Below, one piece after another: positions 1 through 8,811 of a stretch of 63,397 nucleotides of DNA. The notes under the pieces were generated by a model, which was given only the letters and a program-made list of their open reading frames with translations, did not search any database and was not told the origin of the DNA. The translations under genes and the position numbers were made by a program. The DNA is from an uncultured Candidatus Melainabacteria bacterium (GTDB lineage Bacteria; Cyanobacteriota; Vampirovibrionia; Gastranaerophilales; Gastranaerophilaceae), in NCBI GenBank assembly GCA_934754425.1, contig CAKVIN010000015.1, forward strand, positions 1-63,397, in the 5' to 3' direction. Each line of letters begins with the position of its first letter. The stretch's first letter is position 1.

Positions 1-134
1 GTAGCCGATAGTTGTGTCTACGTGCGGGGAAAGGAATACGCTAAGTTTGTAATTTCACATTCGAGGCGGAGCCGGTAATTTTCTAAATAATCTTGTAATT
101 TCCACCAAGAAGCCGACAAAATGTCTACGTGCGT
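1..134 (-). repeat. Dispersed ~105-bp repeat, one partial and one full copy
   Basis: Positions 1-28 are the tail of one copy, cut by the window edge, and 47-133 are a second copy. Both lie in reverse orientation relative to the pair at 39925-40113. Shared blocks, read on the minus strand, are a CGYACGTAGACA core, then GTCGGCTTC, then TACAAGATT, then GGCTCCGCCTC. The same blocks recur at 63211-63356. No open frame is conserved between copies. Confidence 0.8.
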
Positions 135-140
135 AGCACC

Positions 141-173
141 AAAAAAAAAGCCTCTTATTTGGGATGAGAGGCA
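141..173 (-). terminator. Rho-independent terminator of the 251-766 gene
   Basis: On the minus strand the stem GCCTCT (172-167) pairs with AGAGGC (155-150) and is followed by a run of nine T. It lies about 80 bases past the stop codon of the leftward gene that ends at 251. Confidence 0.7.
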
Positions 174-250
174 GGGGAATTATTAAGTTAATAGGTATAC
201 ACTTCACATTTTTTCTACACACTAAGAGTTTTTAGAGTAAGTTAAATTTT

Positions 251-766
251 TTATCCAAGTCCGAACTTAGGAACGCTATTTTGAACTTCGGTAGATGCTA
301 ACTGTTTAGCAGAGTCAAGTTCTGCTCGTTTCATCTTAATTCTTTGTTCTATTTCATTCATTTCGAGTTCAATTTCTTTTTCTTTTTCGTTGAGAACTTG
401 AATTTCTTGTTGTTTCAGAGCTTTCATAGATTCTTCTTTAAATCTTGAGAAAGCACTCATTTCTATTTGATATTGTGCTAAAGGATTTCCTGTAAAAGAT
501 ACCATGCCCATCATTTTCATTGATTGAAGATTTTGCATAGCACTCATTGAACTTGCTTGGTTAGAGAACTGAGCAAACATTGTTGCTCTAGGCAAAAGTT
601 CAGATGAAAGCCCAGCTATATTACTCATTGTCATGACGCTTGACCCACCCAATGCACTCGCATATTTTTGATATTGCGATAACTTATTACGGGTCTGCAT
701 AGCCTGCTTTTCCAAATAATTTATTTCGCGTGTTAATCTCTGGACTTGCCAGAATGCCATTAACAT
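251..766 (-). CDS. Unknown coiled-coil protein
   Basis: A 171-residue protein that I do not recognise. The N-terminal 40 residues (AFWQVQRLTREINYLEKQ and following) and residues 105-155, which are rich in Glu, Lys and Gln, look like two amphipathic coiled coils. They flank a Met/Ser/Ala-rich middle that carries VSFTGNPL near residue 90. There is no signal peptide or convincing membrane segment. A second ATG lies two codons in, at 760. The gene is monocistronic with its own terminator. The long coiled coil and Met-rich core suggest a structural or scaffold role, but that is inference only. Confidence 0.6.
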   Translation of the reverse strand: MLMAFWQVQRLTREINYLEKQAMQTRNKLSQYQKYASALGGSSVMTMSNIAGLSSELLPRATMFAQFSNQASSMSAMQNLQSMKMMGMVSFTGNPLAQYQIEMSAFSRFKEESMKALKQQEIQVLNEKEKEIELEMNEIEQRIKMKRAELDSAKQLASTEVQNSVPKFGLG

Positions 767-922
767 AGTGAACCTACCTAACTTTTAACTAACCTATTTG
801 TAAATAATTAAAACCGACCTTTTAACCTTACATTAATATAAAGTATTTCCATTTTTTAAAATTGCCTTTTTTTTATTATTTTGTTAAGATTTGTAACGTA
901 AAGTTTTAGAAAGGAGTTAATT

Positions 923-1372
923 ATGATAAAAGACAGATTAGCAAATGCAAGCACTTATTACAACTTGTCCGAGAGAATGCAACAAGCTTTTGAATGGCTA
1001 AAAAGCAATGATTTATTAAACATGCCAGACGGTAAACATATAATAGACGGAGAGCATATATTTGCTAATGTACAAACTTATTTAACAAAAGATGAAGCGC
1101 CTTATGAAGGACATAGAAAATATGCTGATATTCAATATATGATTAAAGGCTGCGAAAAAGTTGGTGTAACTGATTACAAAAATTGCTCAACAATAGAAGA
1201 ATACGATGCAGAAAATGATATTGAATTTTTGAAAAACAATTTGAGTGATAGTTATCAAATACTAAAAGAAGGAGATTTTTTAGTTTTTTATCCTCAAGAT
1301 GCGCACCAACCGGCATTAAATCCTGACAAAAAATTAAACGTGAAAAAAGTCATTGTGAAGGTTGAAATTTAA
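923..1372 (+). CDS. YhcH/YjgK/YiaL family protein
   Basis: A 149-residue protein with the features of the YhcH/YjgK/YiaL (DUF386) cupin-like family: an early dGkHxIdG-type stretch (PDGKHIIDGEHIF), EGHRKYADIQYM, and a C-terminal DFLVFYPQDAHQPAL where Asp, His and Gln sit at the presumed metal site. Relatives include EbgC and proteins found with sialic-acid or sugar-acid catabolism genes. No such genes are adjacent, so the substrate is unknown. The Shine-Dalgarno sequence AAGGAG lies about 7 bases before the ATG, and a hairpin terminator follows at 1391-1426. The length is normal for the family. Confidence 0.85.
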   Translation: MIKDRLANASTYYNLSERMQQAFEWLKSNDLLNMPDGKHIIDGEHIFANVQTYLTKDEAPYEGHRKYADIQYMIKGCEKVGVTDYKNCSTIEEYDAENDIEFLKNNLSDSYQILKEGDFLVFYPQDAHQPALNPDKKLNVKKVIVKVEI

Positions 1373-1390
1373 TAAACAATATTTATAACC

Positions 1391-1426
1391 AAGGGGCATC
1401 GCAGAAAGTTTTCTACGATGCCTTTT
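1391..1426 (+). terminator. Terminator after the YhcH-family gene
   Basis: The stem GGCATCG (1395-1401) pairs with CGATGCC (1416-1422), with an inner AGAAA/TTTCT extension, and is followed by TTTT. It sits 19 bases past the stop codon. Confidence 0.65.
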
Positions 1427-1444
1427 GAGGAGATGAGTTCTTTT

Positions 1445-1855
1445 TTAAGCTGCTACAAAGATATTTTTAGCATTTTTATCAATTTGAAAATCAGAAAGTT
1501 CACCTTTGTATGGATTTTTTTCAGAAGCATTATTTTCTACAGAAATAATATTCCAAAGTTCACCAAATATTGGTTCTTTTGAGTTCTTTTTAGTAGCTTG
1601 TTCTTTCAAATACTTTAATGTTTCTTTTAGAGAATTGTTTAAACTGATTTGTGTAGAAGCCTTTATTACAGATAATTGAGGATTAATGTACAAATCTTTT
1701 ATTTGATTATCTTGATTAAACAATGTTTGTTCGATAATTTTTTTTGTAGTTTCGGCAGAAGCACCACCTTTTGATAGAATATTTTTAGCAGCGTTTCTCA
1801 AAACTTCTTGATTATCTAACATATATGAATTTGTTGTTGATACATTTAATCCCAT
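1445..1855 (-). CDS. Unknown small protein
   Basis: A 136-residue soluble protein, unrecognised. The start at 1855 (MGLNVSTTNSYML) is preferred over an upstream in-frame ATG because AAGGGA lies about 8 bases before it. The sequence is mostly helical, with a Lys/Asn/Glu-rich pattern and no Cys, and no membrane segment. The C-terminus ends in a hydrophobic FVAA. It is convergent with the YhcH-family gene and monocistronic. No function can be assigned. Confidence 0.5.
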   Translation of the reverse strand: MGLNVSTTNSYMLDNQEVLRNAAKNILSKGGASAETTKKIIEQTLFNQDNQIKDLYINPQLSVIKASTQISLNNSLKETLKYLKEQATKKNSKEPIFGELWNIISVENNASEKNPYKGELSDFQIDKNAKNIFVAA

Positions 1856-1956
1856 AATTTTTATCCCTTGAAAATTTATTTTCCCTTGTATTATACATAT
1901 CGGCATAATTTAAAAAAACTTTAGGATTTTTGATGCAAAATTTACAAAAGTTTACA

Positions 1957-1986
1957 TTGGCATTTGAAATATTTACAAGATATAAT
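1957..1986 (+). promoter_or_regulatory. Sigma70-type promoter of nadE
   Basis: The -35 box TTGGCA (1957-1962) matches 5 of 6 consensus bases, the spacer is 18 bp, and the -10 box TATAAT (1981-1986) is perfect. The predicted transcript would start close to the GGAG Shine-Dalgarno sequence of nadE. Confidence 0.6.
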
Positions 1987-2008
1987 CAGTATATTGGAGA
2001 ATTAAAAG

Positions 2009-3997
2009 ATGAATTTATATGAACTATCCGAAATTGTTGATAAAAGATTTTCACATGGAGAAAACATTCCTGAAAATATAATTGAAAGTATAAAAAATAT
2101 CGTGTCAGAAGGTGATTATATAGGAATGGCACAAATCAATCCTATTGCAGGCAATGTAGAATATAATGCAAAAAAAATTGCAAAATATATAAAATATTCT
2201 TCTCAAATTGGCTTAGATATGGTTGTTTTTCCGGAACTTGCTTTGATGGGATATCCTATAGAAGATACAATAGATAGACATCCGGTTATAGTAGAAGAAA
2301 ATATTAAATGGTTAAGAGGACTTGCAAAGATTACTATCGGAACAATGGCTCTTGTTGGGTTTGTTGAGCCAAGAAAACCGAATTCTGAAGGAAAAAAATT
2401 CTATAACTCTGTTGCAATACTTAAAGATGGGAAAATATGCGGCATTGTACGAAAATCACTTTTGCCGAACTACTCTGAATTCAATGATTACAGATACATA
2501 GAACCATCTCCGGTTGTAGGAGTTCAACCTGCAGATACTTTAGGGGCTTTTGACAAAGAAACAATAAAAAACAGCTCCAAAATATTTGAAAAATACGGCA
2601 TTTCAATTTGTGAAGATTGTTGGAATAATAAAGAATTTTTCGACAAAAATCTTTACGAAAAAGACCCTATAGATGAACTAGCACAAGAAAATCCGGAAGT
2701 ATTTATTAATTGTTCAGCTTCTCCTACTAGAGCAAAAAAAGAACAACTAAAACATAATATGCTTTCATTCATCGCAAAAAAATATTCAACTCCGATTGTT
2801 TATGTCAATCAAGTTGGTGCAATTGATAATAGTTCTTTTGACGGTTCTAGCAGAGTTTTTGATAAAAACGGTAAATTATTGGCTCGTGCAAAATCTTTTG
2901 AAGAACAATTTTTAATAGTAAACCCTACTAAGGGTGTGGGTAAAATCTATCCATTAACTAAAGGACTAGATAAATCTTTAACAGAACAAAAAGTTTTCAC
3001 TCTTGAATACGAATCCGATTTGGAAAGAACTTATAAAACAATTATTCAAGGTATACGTGACTATTTCAATAAATGTGGATTTAAACGTGCAGTTCTCGGC
3101 TTATCCGGAGGGCTTGATTCAACAGTTTGTGCCGTTCTTTTAGCAGATGCTATAGGGCCTGAAAATGTATTTGGAGTTTCAATGCCTTCTCATATTACAA
3201 GCAAGGAAAGTAAGACTGATGCTGAACAACTGGCTAGAAATCTAGATATAAATTTTACAGAAGCCACAATACGCCCTATGATTGATACAACTACTGCATG
3301 TTTAGATGAATTATTTAAAACTGTAGAAACAAAATGGGATGGAAGATATAAAACTTCATTTACTCCAGATAATATTCAAGCACGCTCAAGAGCAATGTTT
3401 TTGTGGGGAATAAGTAATGAATTTGCTTCTTGTATTCCAATTGCAACATCAGACAAATCTGAATTATATATGGGATATGCAACGATAAATGGTGACATGT
3501 CAGGTGGCTTTGCTCCAATTGCAGATGTTCCTAAGACAAAATTATTTGCTTTTGCACGCTGGATGAATTCTAATCGAGAAATTAAAAATGCAATTCCGGA
3601 AGCTATTATATTAAAAAAACCAGGTGCAGAACTAGCAATTAACCCAAAGACCGGTAAACCTTTAATTGCAGAAGATGCGCTTATGCCATACGAATTTTTA
3701 GATGAAATCATTTGGAGATTAGAAAATAAAAACGAAGGATATCAAGATCTTTTGGATACAGAATTTGTTTATGAAAAGCATAATAATGTATCTAAAGAAC
3801 AAAAAATTGAATGGCTAGATAAATTCTTTAGACGAATGTCAACGGCTTTGTATAAATGGTCAATTCTTCCACCTTCTGTAATTGTAGAATCTCGTTCTAT
3901 TAACAAATATGACTACAGACAGCCAATTACATCCGGTAAAATAAATTACAAAGGAGTTGAAGATACTCATATTAAAGAAGTTTTAAATAATTTGTAA
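2009..3997 (+). CDS. nadE: Glutamine-dependent NAD+ synthetase
   Basis: This enzyme makes NAD+ from nicotinate adenine dinucleotide, ATP and glutamine in the last step of NAD biosynthesis in the cytoplasm. It has 662 residues, typical of the two-domain enzyme. The N-terminal glutaminase (nitrilase/CN-hydrolase fold, about 35-300) shows the catalytic Glu76 (FPELALMGYP), Lys149 (RKSLLPNY) and Cys201 (CEDCW). The C-terminal synthetase (about 335-650) has the ATP pyrophosphatase loop SGGLDS at 366-371. The start is supported by GGAG about 10 bases upstream. The gene is transcribed alone from a good promoter at 1957-1986. Confidence 0.95.
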   Translation: MNLYELSEIVDKRFSHGENIPENIIESIKNIVSEGDYIGMAQINPIAGNVEYNAKKIAKYIKYSSQIGLDMVVFPELALMGYPIEDTIDRHPVIVEENIKWLRGLAKITIGTMALVGFVEPRKPNSEGKKFYNSVAILKDGKICGIVRKSLLPNYSEFNDYRYIEPSPVVGVQPADTLGAFDKETIKNSSKIFEKYGISICEDCWNNKEFFDKNLYEKDPIDELAQENPEVFINCSASPTRAKKEQLKHNMLSFIAKKYSTPIVYVNQVGAIDNSSFDGSSRVFDKNGKLLARAKSFEEQFLIVNPTKGVGKIYPLTKGLDKSLTEQKVFTLEYESDLERTYKTIIQGIRDYFNKCGFKRAVLGLSGGLDSTVCAVLLADAIGPENVFGVSMPSHITSKESKTDAEQLARNLDINFTEATIRPMIDTTTACLDELFKTVETKWDGRYKTSFTPDNIQARSRAMFLWGISNEFASCIPIATSDKSELYMGYATINGDMSGGFAPIADVPKTKLFAFARWMNSNREIKNAIPEAIILKKPGAELAINPKTGKPLIAEDALMPYEFLDEIIWRLENKNEGYQDLLDTEFVYEKHNNVSKEQKIEWLDKFFRRMSTALYKWSILPPSVIVESRSINKYDYRQPITSGKINYKGVEDTHIKEVLNNL

Positions 3998-4006
3998 TTA
4001 TTTTTC

Positions 4007-4034
4007 TTGTCATATTATTTATAAATGATAAAAT
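4007..4034 (+). promoter_or_regulatory. Promoter placing the transcript start on the ATG at 4041
   Basis: TTGTCA (4007-4012), a 16-bp spacer and TAAAAT (4029-4034) each match 5 of 6 consensus bases. Counting the last -10 base as -7 puts +1 at 4041, the A of the start codon. No Shine-Dalgarno sequence precedes that gene, so a leaderless mRNA is likely. Confidence 0.55.
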
Positions 4035-4040
4035 GGGCTT

Positions 4041-4445
4041 ATGGAAAGTTTAGCAGAATTTATACAACAAAAGAGAGAAAAAGCCGGCCTATCAATTACC
4101 GGACTTGCAAACAAGACAAATATAAAGTTAGAAATATTAGAAGATATTGAATCTGGCAAAGAGTTGTTTTTATCGGTAACTCAAAGACAACAATTGGCTA
4201 GAGTTTTGAAATGCTCACCAAAAGAACTTAAAGAAAGAGAACGTGAGTATCGCTTTAAATCTGTAAATGACGAAGTAATAGAAAATTTAAGGACTAGAAT
4301 TCTTAATCACGAAACAAATTTAAGGTGTCCAATGTGTGGAGAACCTCTGATTACAAGAATTGCTAAAATGTATGATTTAGAAGATAATTTAGTTCTTCAA
4401 CCGAAAGCACATTGTGTAAAATGCGTTTTTCAAATAAAAGAATAA
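4041..4445 (+). CDS. HTH (XRE-like) protein with C-terminal zinc-ribbon motif
   Basis: A 134-residue protein. Residues 1-65 form an XRE/Cro-type helix-turn-helix (LAEFIQQKREKAGLSITGLA, then a second helix leading to LARVLKCSPKEL). The C-terminal 40 residues carry CPMCG and HCVKC, a likely four-cysteine zinc ribbon. The combination suggests a small DNA-binding regulator. It sits between nadE and der, 46 bases before der. It has no Shine-Dalgarno sequence and is probably translated from a leaderless transcript. Target unknown. Confidence 0.7.
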   Translation: MESLAEFIQQKREKAGLSITGLANKTNIKLEILEDIESGKELFLSVTQRQQLARVLKCSPKELKEREREYRFKSVNDEVIENLRTRILNHETNLRCPMCGEPLITRIAKMYDLEDNLVLQPKAHCVKCVFQIKE

Positions 4446-4491
4446 ATTACAACTTTAATAAAAATTTTATTTGTGCTAAAGTTAATCTATT

Positions 4492-5832
4492 ATGAATAGA
4501 AAACCAATTATTGCAGTCGTAGGACGACCAAACGTAGGAAAATCAACATTTGTTAACAGACTTGTAGGACGCAGACAATCAATCGTAGATGATATGCCGG
4601 GTGTTACAAGAGATAGAATTTATTTTGACGTTGAATGGCAAAATAAAAAATTTACTGTGATTGATACAGGTGGCATTATTCCAGGAGATGAAGATGATAT
4701 AATGCTATCAATTTACGATCAAGCTAAGATTGCTTGTGAAGAAGCTGATAAAATTATTTTTATTGTAGATGGTATAGAAGGTGCAACTCCGGTTGATATC
4801 GATATTGCAAATATTTTGCGACAATCTGGGAAACCGGTATTTTTAGCAGTTAACAAAGTTGATTCGCATAACCAAATCACTATGATTAGTGATTTTTATT
4901 CATTAGCTGTAGGTGAGCCAATTGCAATTTCTGCACTACATGGTTCTGGCGGAGTTGGTGATTTATTAGAAGAAATTACCGAAGATTTTTCTACTGAAGT
5001 AGAAGAAGTTGAAGACAATACTATCAAATTGGCTATCGTAGGTCGACCAAATGCCGGTAAATCATCAATTGTAAATGCTTTACTCGGTGAAAAAAGGGTT
5101 ATTGTATCTGATGTTTCCGGAACAACAAGAGATAGCATTGACTCGTATCTAAATTTTGATGGTCAAGATTATGTAATCATTGATACTGCCGGTATTCGCA
5201 AGAAAGCAAAAGTAGATTATGGTGTAGAAAAATTTGCCGTTGATAGAGCTATTCGTTCTATTAGAGAATGTGATGTAGCATTGATGGTTATTGATGCTAC
5301 TGAAGCTATAAACGGAATTTCTGACCAAGATAAAAAAATTGCTTCTATTATTACAGATGCCGGAAAAGGTATGGTAATTGCTATTAACAAATGGGATTTA
5401 ATCGAAGATAAAAAATCAAATACCATAAATAAATTTGAACAAAAAATTGCAAATGAAATTCCATTTTTGGATTATGTACCTAAAATATACATAAGTGCTG
5501 TTACACATCAAAGATTAAACAGTATTTTTACAAAAGTATTAGAGGTTCAAAAAGAGCGTTCTAAACGTATTGCTACAGGTTTATTAAATAAAGTTATAAA
5601 TGAAGCTTATGCTTTAAACCCTCCACAAACAATACGTAATAAGAGATTAAAAATTATGTATTCTACACAGGCTGCAGTGAAACCGCCAACATTTATTTTG
5701 TTTGCTAATAATGAAGATTTGATGAAAGATCATTATAAGCGTTATATGGAAAACAAATTACGTGAAGCATTCGGTTTTACCGGAACACCGGTGAGAATTT
5801 CTGTTAGAACCAGAAGTGAAAAGAAAAAATGA
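4492..5832 (+). CDS. der: Ribosome biogenesis GTPase Der (EngA)
   Basis: A tandem GTPase needed for maturation of the 50S ribosomal subunit. The protein is 446 residues, normal for Der. It has two G domains with P-loops GRPNVGKST (from residue 11) and GRPNAGKSS (from residue 184), DTGG and DTAG switch motifs, and NKVD and NKWD specificity motifs. A KH-like C-terminal domain ends in a basic tail (RTRSEKKK). No clear Shine-Dalgarno sequence precedes the start. The stop overlaps the next gene by 4 bases (ATGA), indicating translational coupling. Confidence 0.96.
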   Translation: MNRKPIIAVVGRPNVGKSTFVNRLVGRRQSIVDDMPGVTRDRIYFDVEWQNKKFTVIDTGGIIPGDEDDIMLSIYDQAKIACEEADKIIFIVDGIEGATPVDIDIANILRQSGKPVFLAVNKVDSHNQITMISDFYSLAVGEPIAISALHGSGGVGDLLEEITEDFSTEVEEVEDNTIKLAIVGRPNAGKSSIVNALLGEKRVIVSDVSGTTRDSIDSYLNFDGQDYVIIDTAGIRKKAKVDYGVEKFAVDRAIRSIRECDVALMVIDATEAINGISDQDKKIASIITDAGKGMVIAINKWDLIEDKKSNTINKFEQKIANEIPFLDYVPKIYISAVTHQRLNSIFTKVLEVQKERSKRIATGLLNKVINEAYALNPPQTIRNKRLKIMYSTQAAVKPPTFILFANNEDLMKDHYKRYMENKLREAFGFTGTPVRISVRTRSEKKK

Positions 5833-6836
5833 CACTAGAAGAATCGTTAATTTATTCAAACGTGCAAAAACAACTTGATAAACAAGGAAAAAAGTACAAA
5901 AACAAAAGAGTTTTAATATATGGAACAGGTTTATTAAGTAGCGAAATCTTTCGAAATTACGATTTATCTTCTCTTAACATTGTTGGCATTGTAAATATAA
6001 AATATGGCTATATATCGAATGATAATTTTATAGATAATCGCTGTATAACTTTAAAAGAGATGTTAAACACATCCTTTGATGTAGTATTAATTGCAAATGA
6101 AAATTTTAGATATTTTAAAAATCAGTTGCAAAATTATCTACATAAAAATAATTACAAAAAACAAGTTAGTATTAAACCGTTAATAAAATTAAGAAAAACT
6201 AATCTTTCATTTACTAATAGAATATTTAAGTTGTTATATCTTAGTTCAGCTTCAAGTTTACTAATAGATAATTTTGTTGATTTACTTTCTAAAATCAACA
6301 CATTTTATATTTTTAATGAAAGAGAAAGAGAAAACAAAAGAAAACAACTGGCAAATAATTATTATACTAATATATACGGTTATCAGGTTAAACAATTTGC
6401 AAAATCGATTGGTAAAAAATTTTGGTGCCGAGGTTTTTCTAAAGTTACAAGAAACACAATTATCGGTAATAATGTAAACTTTAATGGAATGACAATTATT
6501 GGAAAAGGACAAGTAAAAATCGGGAATTATTTCCATTCCGGTAATGGTTGCACAATATTATCTGATAATCATAACTATGACAATGGCTCAACAATTCCAT
6601 ATGATGCTAAAATTTTAGAAAAAAATGTTGATATTTCTGATTTTGTGTGGTTTGGCACAAATGTAATGATTTTACCCGGAGCTAAAATTGGTGAAGGAGC
6701 AATTGTTCAAGCCGGAAGTGTTGTACATGGAGAAATTCCACCATTAGCAATAGTTGGCGGCAATCCTGCGAAAATATTTAAATATAGAGATTCAAGGCAT
6801 TTTGAAGAGCTAAAAAATCAAGGCAAATTTTATTAA
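5829..6836 (+). CDS. Hexapeptide-repeat acyltransferase with N-terminal nucleotide-fold domain
   Basis: A 335-residue protein. Residues 20-110 resemble the Rossmann-like N-terminal domain of PglD-type sugar acyltransferases (RVLIYGTGLLSSEIF). Residues 200-325 are a left-handed beta-helix of isoleucine-led hexapeptides (IIGNNV, IGKGQVKIG, ILPGAKIGEGAIVQAGSVV) closing with GGNPAKIF, typical of maltose/galactoside and nodulation O-acetyltransferases. It probably acetylates a surface or cell-wall sugar using acetyl-CoA. The start overlaps the stop of der. The middle (110-190) is not recognised. Confidence 0.8.
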   Translation: MTLEESLIYSNVQKQLDKQGKKYKNKRVLIYGTGLLSSEIFRNYDLSSLNIVGIVNIKYGYISNDNFIDNRCITLKEMLNTSFDVVLIANENFRYFKNQLQNYLHKNNYKKQVSIKPLIKLRKTNLSFTNRIFKLLYLSSASSLLIDNFVDLLSKINTFYIFNERERENKRKQLANNYYTNIYGYQVKQFAKSIGKKFWCRGFSKVTRNTIIGNNVNFNGMTIIGKGQVKIGNYFHSGNGCTILSDNHNYDNGSTIPYDAKILEKNVDISDFVWFGTNVMILPGAKIGEGAIVQAGSVVHGEIPPLAIVGGNPAKIFKYRDSRHFEELKNQGKFY

Positions 6837-6840
6837 CAAA

Positions 6841-7461
6841 CTATTTTATAATTATTATATCGCCACGTTTTACAATACCCGAAAGCTCTTTTATAACTTC
6901 ATTATCCATTCTAATGCAACCGTGTGAAGCGTATCTTCCTAAACTTGAAAAATTGTTATTTCCATGAATAAACTCTCCGGTTGACCTTCTTGTACCATCT
7001 TTCGGATTAATAATATCTACACATATAATTTTAGGTCCATAGTCTTTTGGACTACGTCTTCTTTTAGAAGAAATTGGAGCATTTTTGTATGGATAAGTTT
7101 CTGTATGAGTTACAATTCTTACCCCTTTGCCAGTTGGTGTACTACGTTTACCACTAGCTATCATATATGCCATTTCAGGTTTTCCTTGAATATTGTATCT
7201 GTATAAAACATTTTTATCCAAATCTATTACAAACCTTGCAATTTTATCTTCACCTACTATTTTTATATTAGGATTAGGTGCACCTGCTAAAACTTCTTTA
7301 TCCGATGTACCTTCCGGCGGTGCTGTAACAACAACAAAATCGTCCGTTTGAATAGTATCCTGAATAATCGTATTTTGCGAGAATGCTTTATTACTAATAT
7401 TAGGAATAGAAAGCATTGCGCAACCGATAGTAAAAGATTTTAAAGTATTTGATATTTTCAT
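6841..7461 (-). CDS. L,D-transpeptidase (YkuD family), exported
   Basis: A YkuD-family enzyme that forms 3-3 peptidoglycan cross-links or anchors proteins to peptidoglycan. With the start at 7461 the protein has 206 residues, beginning with a signal-like segment (MKISNTLKSFTIGCAMLSIP) that ends near KAFSQ. The catalytic domain covers about 85-200 and shows the signature HGNNNFSSLGRYASHGCIRM, with catalytic Cys and the two His in place. An in-frame ATG at 7515 would add 18 residues. Neither start has a clear Shine-Dalgarno sequence. The gene is convergent with the acyltransferase and ends 4 bases from it. Confidence 0.88.
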   Translation of the reverse strand: MKISNTLKSFTIGCAMLSIPNISNKAFSQNTIIQDTIQTDDFVVVTAPPEGTSDKEVLAGAPNPNIKIVGEDKIARFVIDLDKNVLYRYNIQGKPEMAYMIASGKRSTPTGKGVRIVTHTETYPYKNAPISSKRRRSPKDYGPKIICVDIINPKDGTRRSTGEFIHGNNNFSSLGRYASHGCIRMDNEVIKELSGIVKRGDIIIIK

Positions 7462-7533
7462 ATTATTTATAAAACAAGTAAAAATAATTTTTGCCACTAA
7501 AAAAATACATTTCATCAAATTTTTTATTAAAAC

Positions 7534-7562
7534 TTGCTTTTTTATAAGTATTATATTATAAT
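7534..7562 (+). promoter_or_regulatory. Promoter for the 7681 gene and probably rimM-trmD
   Basis: TTGCTT (7534-7539), a 17-bp spacer and a perfect TATAAT (7557-7562). The transcript would have a leader of about 110 bases before the ATG at 7681. Confidence 0.5.
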
Positions 7563-7680
7563 GTGAACATAGAGTTGAAATAATACTCTAAAATTTTTGA
7601 TGAATCTCGTATTATTTTTATTGATAGGATTATATATAAGTAGTGAATTTTTATTATTAATTGGTTAAGAGGCTTTTATT

Positions 7681-8811
7681 ATGTATGTAAACAAGTGCAT
7701 TAAGTGTGGTGCGGAATTTGAAACAAAAAACCCCAAAAGAGTGATATGTCCTAATTGTCTATACGCAGATAAGGGAAGTGAATCTACAGAAGAAAAACCT
7801 ATGCAAAGCTATAGTTCTTATAGCTCATACTCTCCTGAATCCAGACCAAGAAGTTATGACAGACCTCAGCAAGGCGGATACAGAAACAATAATTACAACC
7901 GCAATCAAGATGGCGGATATCAAAACAATTATCAAAGACGTGATAATTACAATCGTGATGGCGGCTATAATAGAGATAACCGTGATAATAGTGGTTATAG
8001 CAATTATAATAGAGACGGCGGATACAATAGAGATAATCGCCAACAAGGTGGATACCAAAGACGTGATAACCGTTCTCAAGGCGGTTTTCAACAGCGCAGA
8101 CCTGATAACAGGGGTGGCTTCCGCAATAATTATGCAAGTGGCAGACCACAACAAAGAAGACCTATGCAGAAACGTCCTTCTAAACCGGCAAGACCATTAC
8201 TTGTTAGTAAAGAACAATTAGAACAAATTGAAATTCTTTACAAATCAATGTTGCCATTACCAAATCCGGATTGTCATGAAGTAATTGGAGCAAAATTAGA
8301 GCTTGAGCCACAAAAAGTATTTTTCGGAATAAATTTAGTTCGTCAAAAAATGATGTTACCAAAATTACCATTCCCTAAACGTAAATTGGCTATTTCTCCG
8401 GATCAAATGATGGCTATTAAAGCTTTATATGAGCCATTGTTACCATTACCTCCAATTGGATGCCATAAAATAATTGCAGCTCAATTAAAAATGGACGAAT
8501 GGAGAGTTCACGTAGGTATTAAATTAATCAGAGCACAATTAGGCTTGGATAGATGGAATGAAGATAGAGCTGATAAACCGGCTGACTATATGGTTTCAAA
8601 GCATCCAAAACCATCAACTGAAGAAAAAGTAGCTGTTGTTGAAAAAGAAAATACATCTGAAGCAATCGAAAAAACAGAAGCCGCAACAGAAACTGAAGAA
8701 GTTAAAGAAGCTAAGGATGAAACTCCTATAGTTGAGGTGGCAACAGAAGAAGTTGTTCCTGAAAAACCAAAACGTGGAAGAAAGCCTAAGAAGAAAGCTG
8801 ATGAAGAATAG
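7681..8811 (+). CDS. Zinc-ribbon, low-complexity Tyr/Asn/Arg/Gly protein with duplicated C-terminal domain
   Basis: A 376-residue protein, unrecognised as a whole. Residues 6-26 form a CxxC...CxxC zinc ribbon (CIKCG and CPNC). Residues 45-165 are low complexity, with repeats around NRDGGYNRDNR and many RGG-like steps, as in RNA-binding or condensate-forming proteins. Two homologous units of about 58 residues follow (about 173-230 and 235-292), each with LYxxxLPLP, a Cys-His pair (C198-H199, C261-H262) and a helix ending in a basic stretch. The tail is acidic and ends in an AT-hook-like KPKRGRKPKKK. The stop overlaps the rimM start by 11 bases, so a ribosome- or RNA-linked role is plausible. 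The Shine-Dalgarno sequence is AGAGG. Confidence 0.75.
   Translation: MYVNKCIKCGAEFETKNPKRVICPNCLYADKGSESTEEKPMQSYSSYSSYSPESRPRSYDRPQQGGYRNNNYNRNQDGGYQNNYQRRDNYNRDGGYNRDNRDNSGYSNYNRDGGYNRDNRQQGGYQRRDNRSQGGFQQRRPDNRGGFRNNYASGRPQQRRPMQKRPSKPARPLLVSKEQLEQIEILYKSMLPLPNPDCHEVIGAKLELEPQKVFFGINLVRQKMMLPKLPFPKRKLAISPDQMMAIKALYEPLLPLPPIGCHKIIAAQLKMDEWRVHVGIKLIRAQLGLDRWNEDRADKPADYMVSKHPKPSTEEKVAVVEKENTSEAIEKTEAATETEEVKEAKDETPIVEVATEEVVPEKPKRGRKPKKKADEE

Noticed and set aside
3376..3711. Antisense frame of 111 residues inside nadE
   Set aside because: A shadow of the clearly conserved nadE coding sequence on the other strand.
7799..8154. Long antisense frames within the zinc-ribbon gene
   Set aside because: They arise from the repetitive Tyr/Asn/Arg codons of the real gene, with low-complexity translations and no ribosome site.
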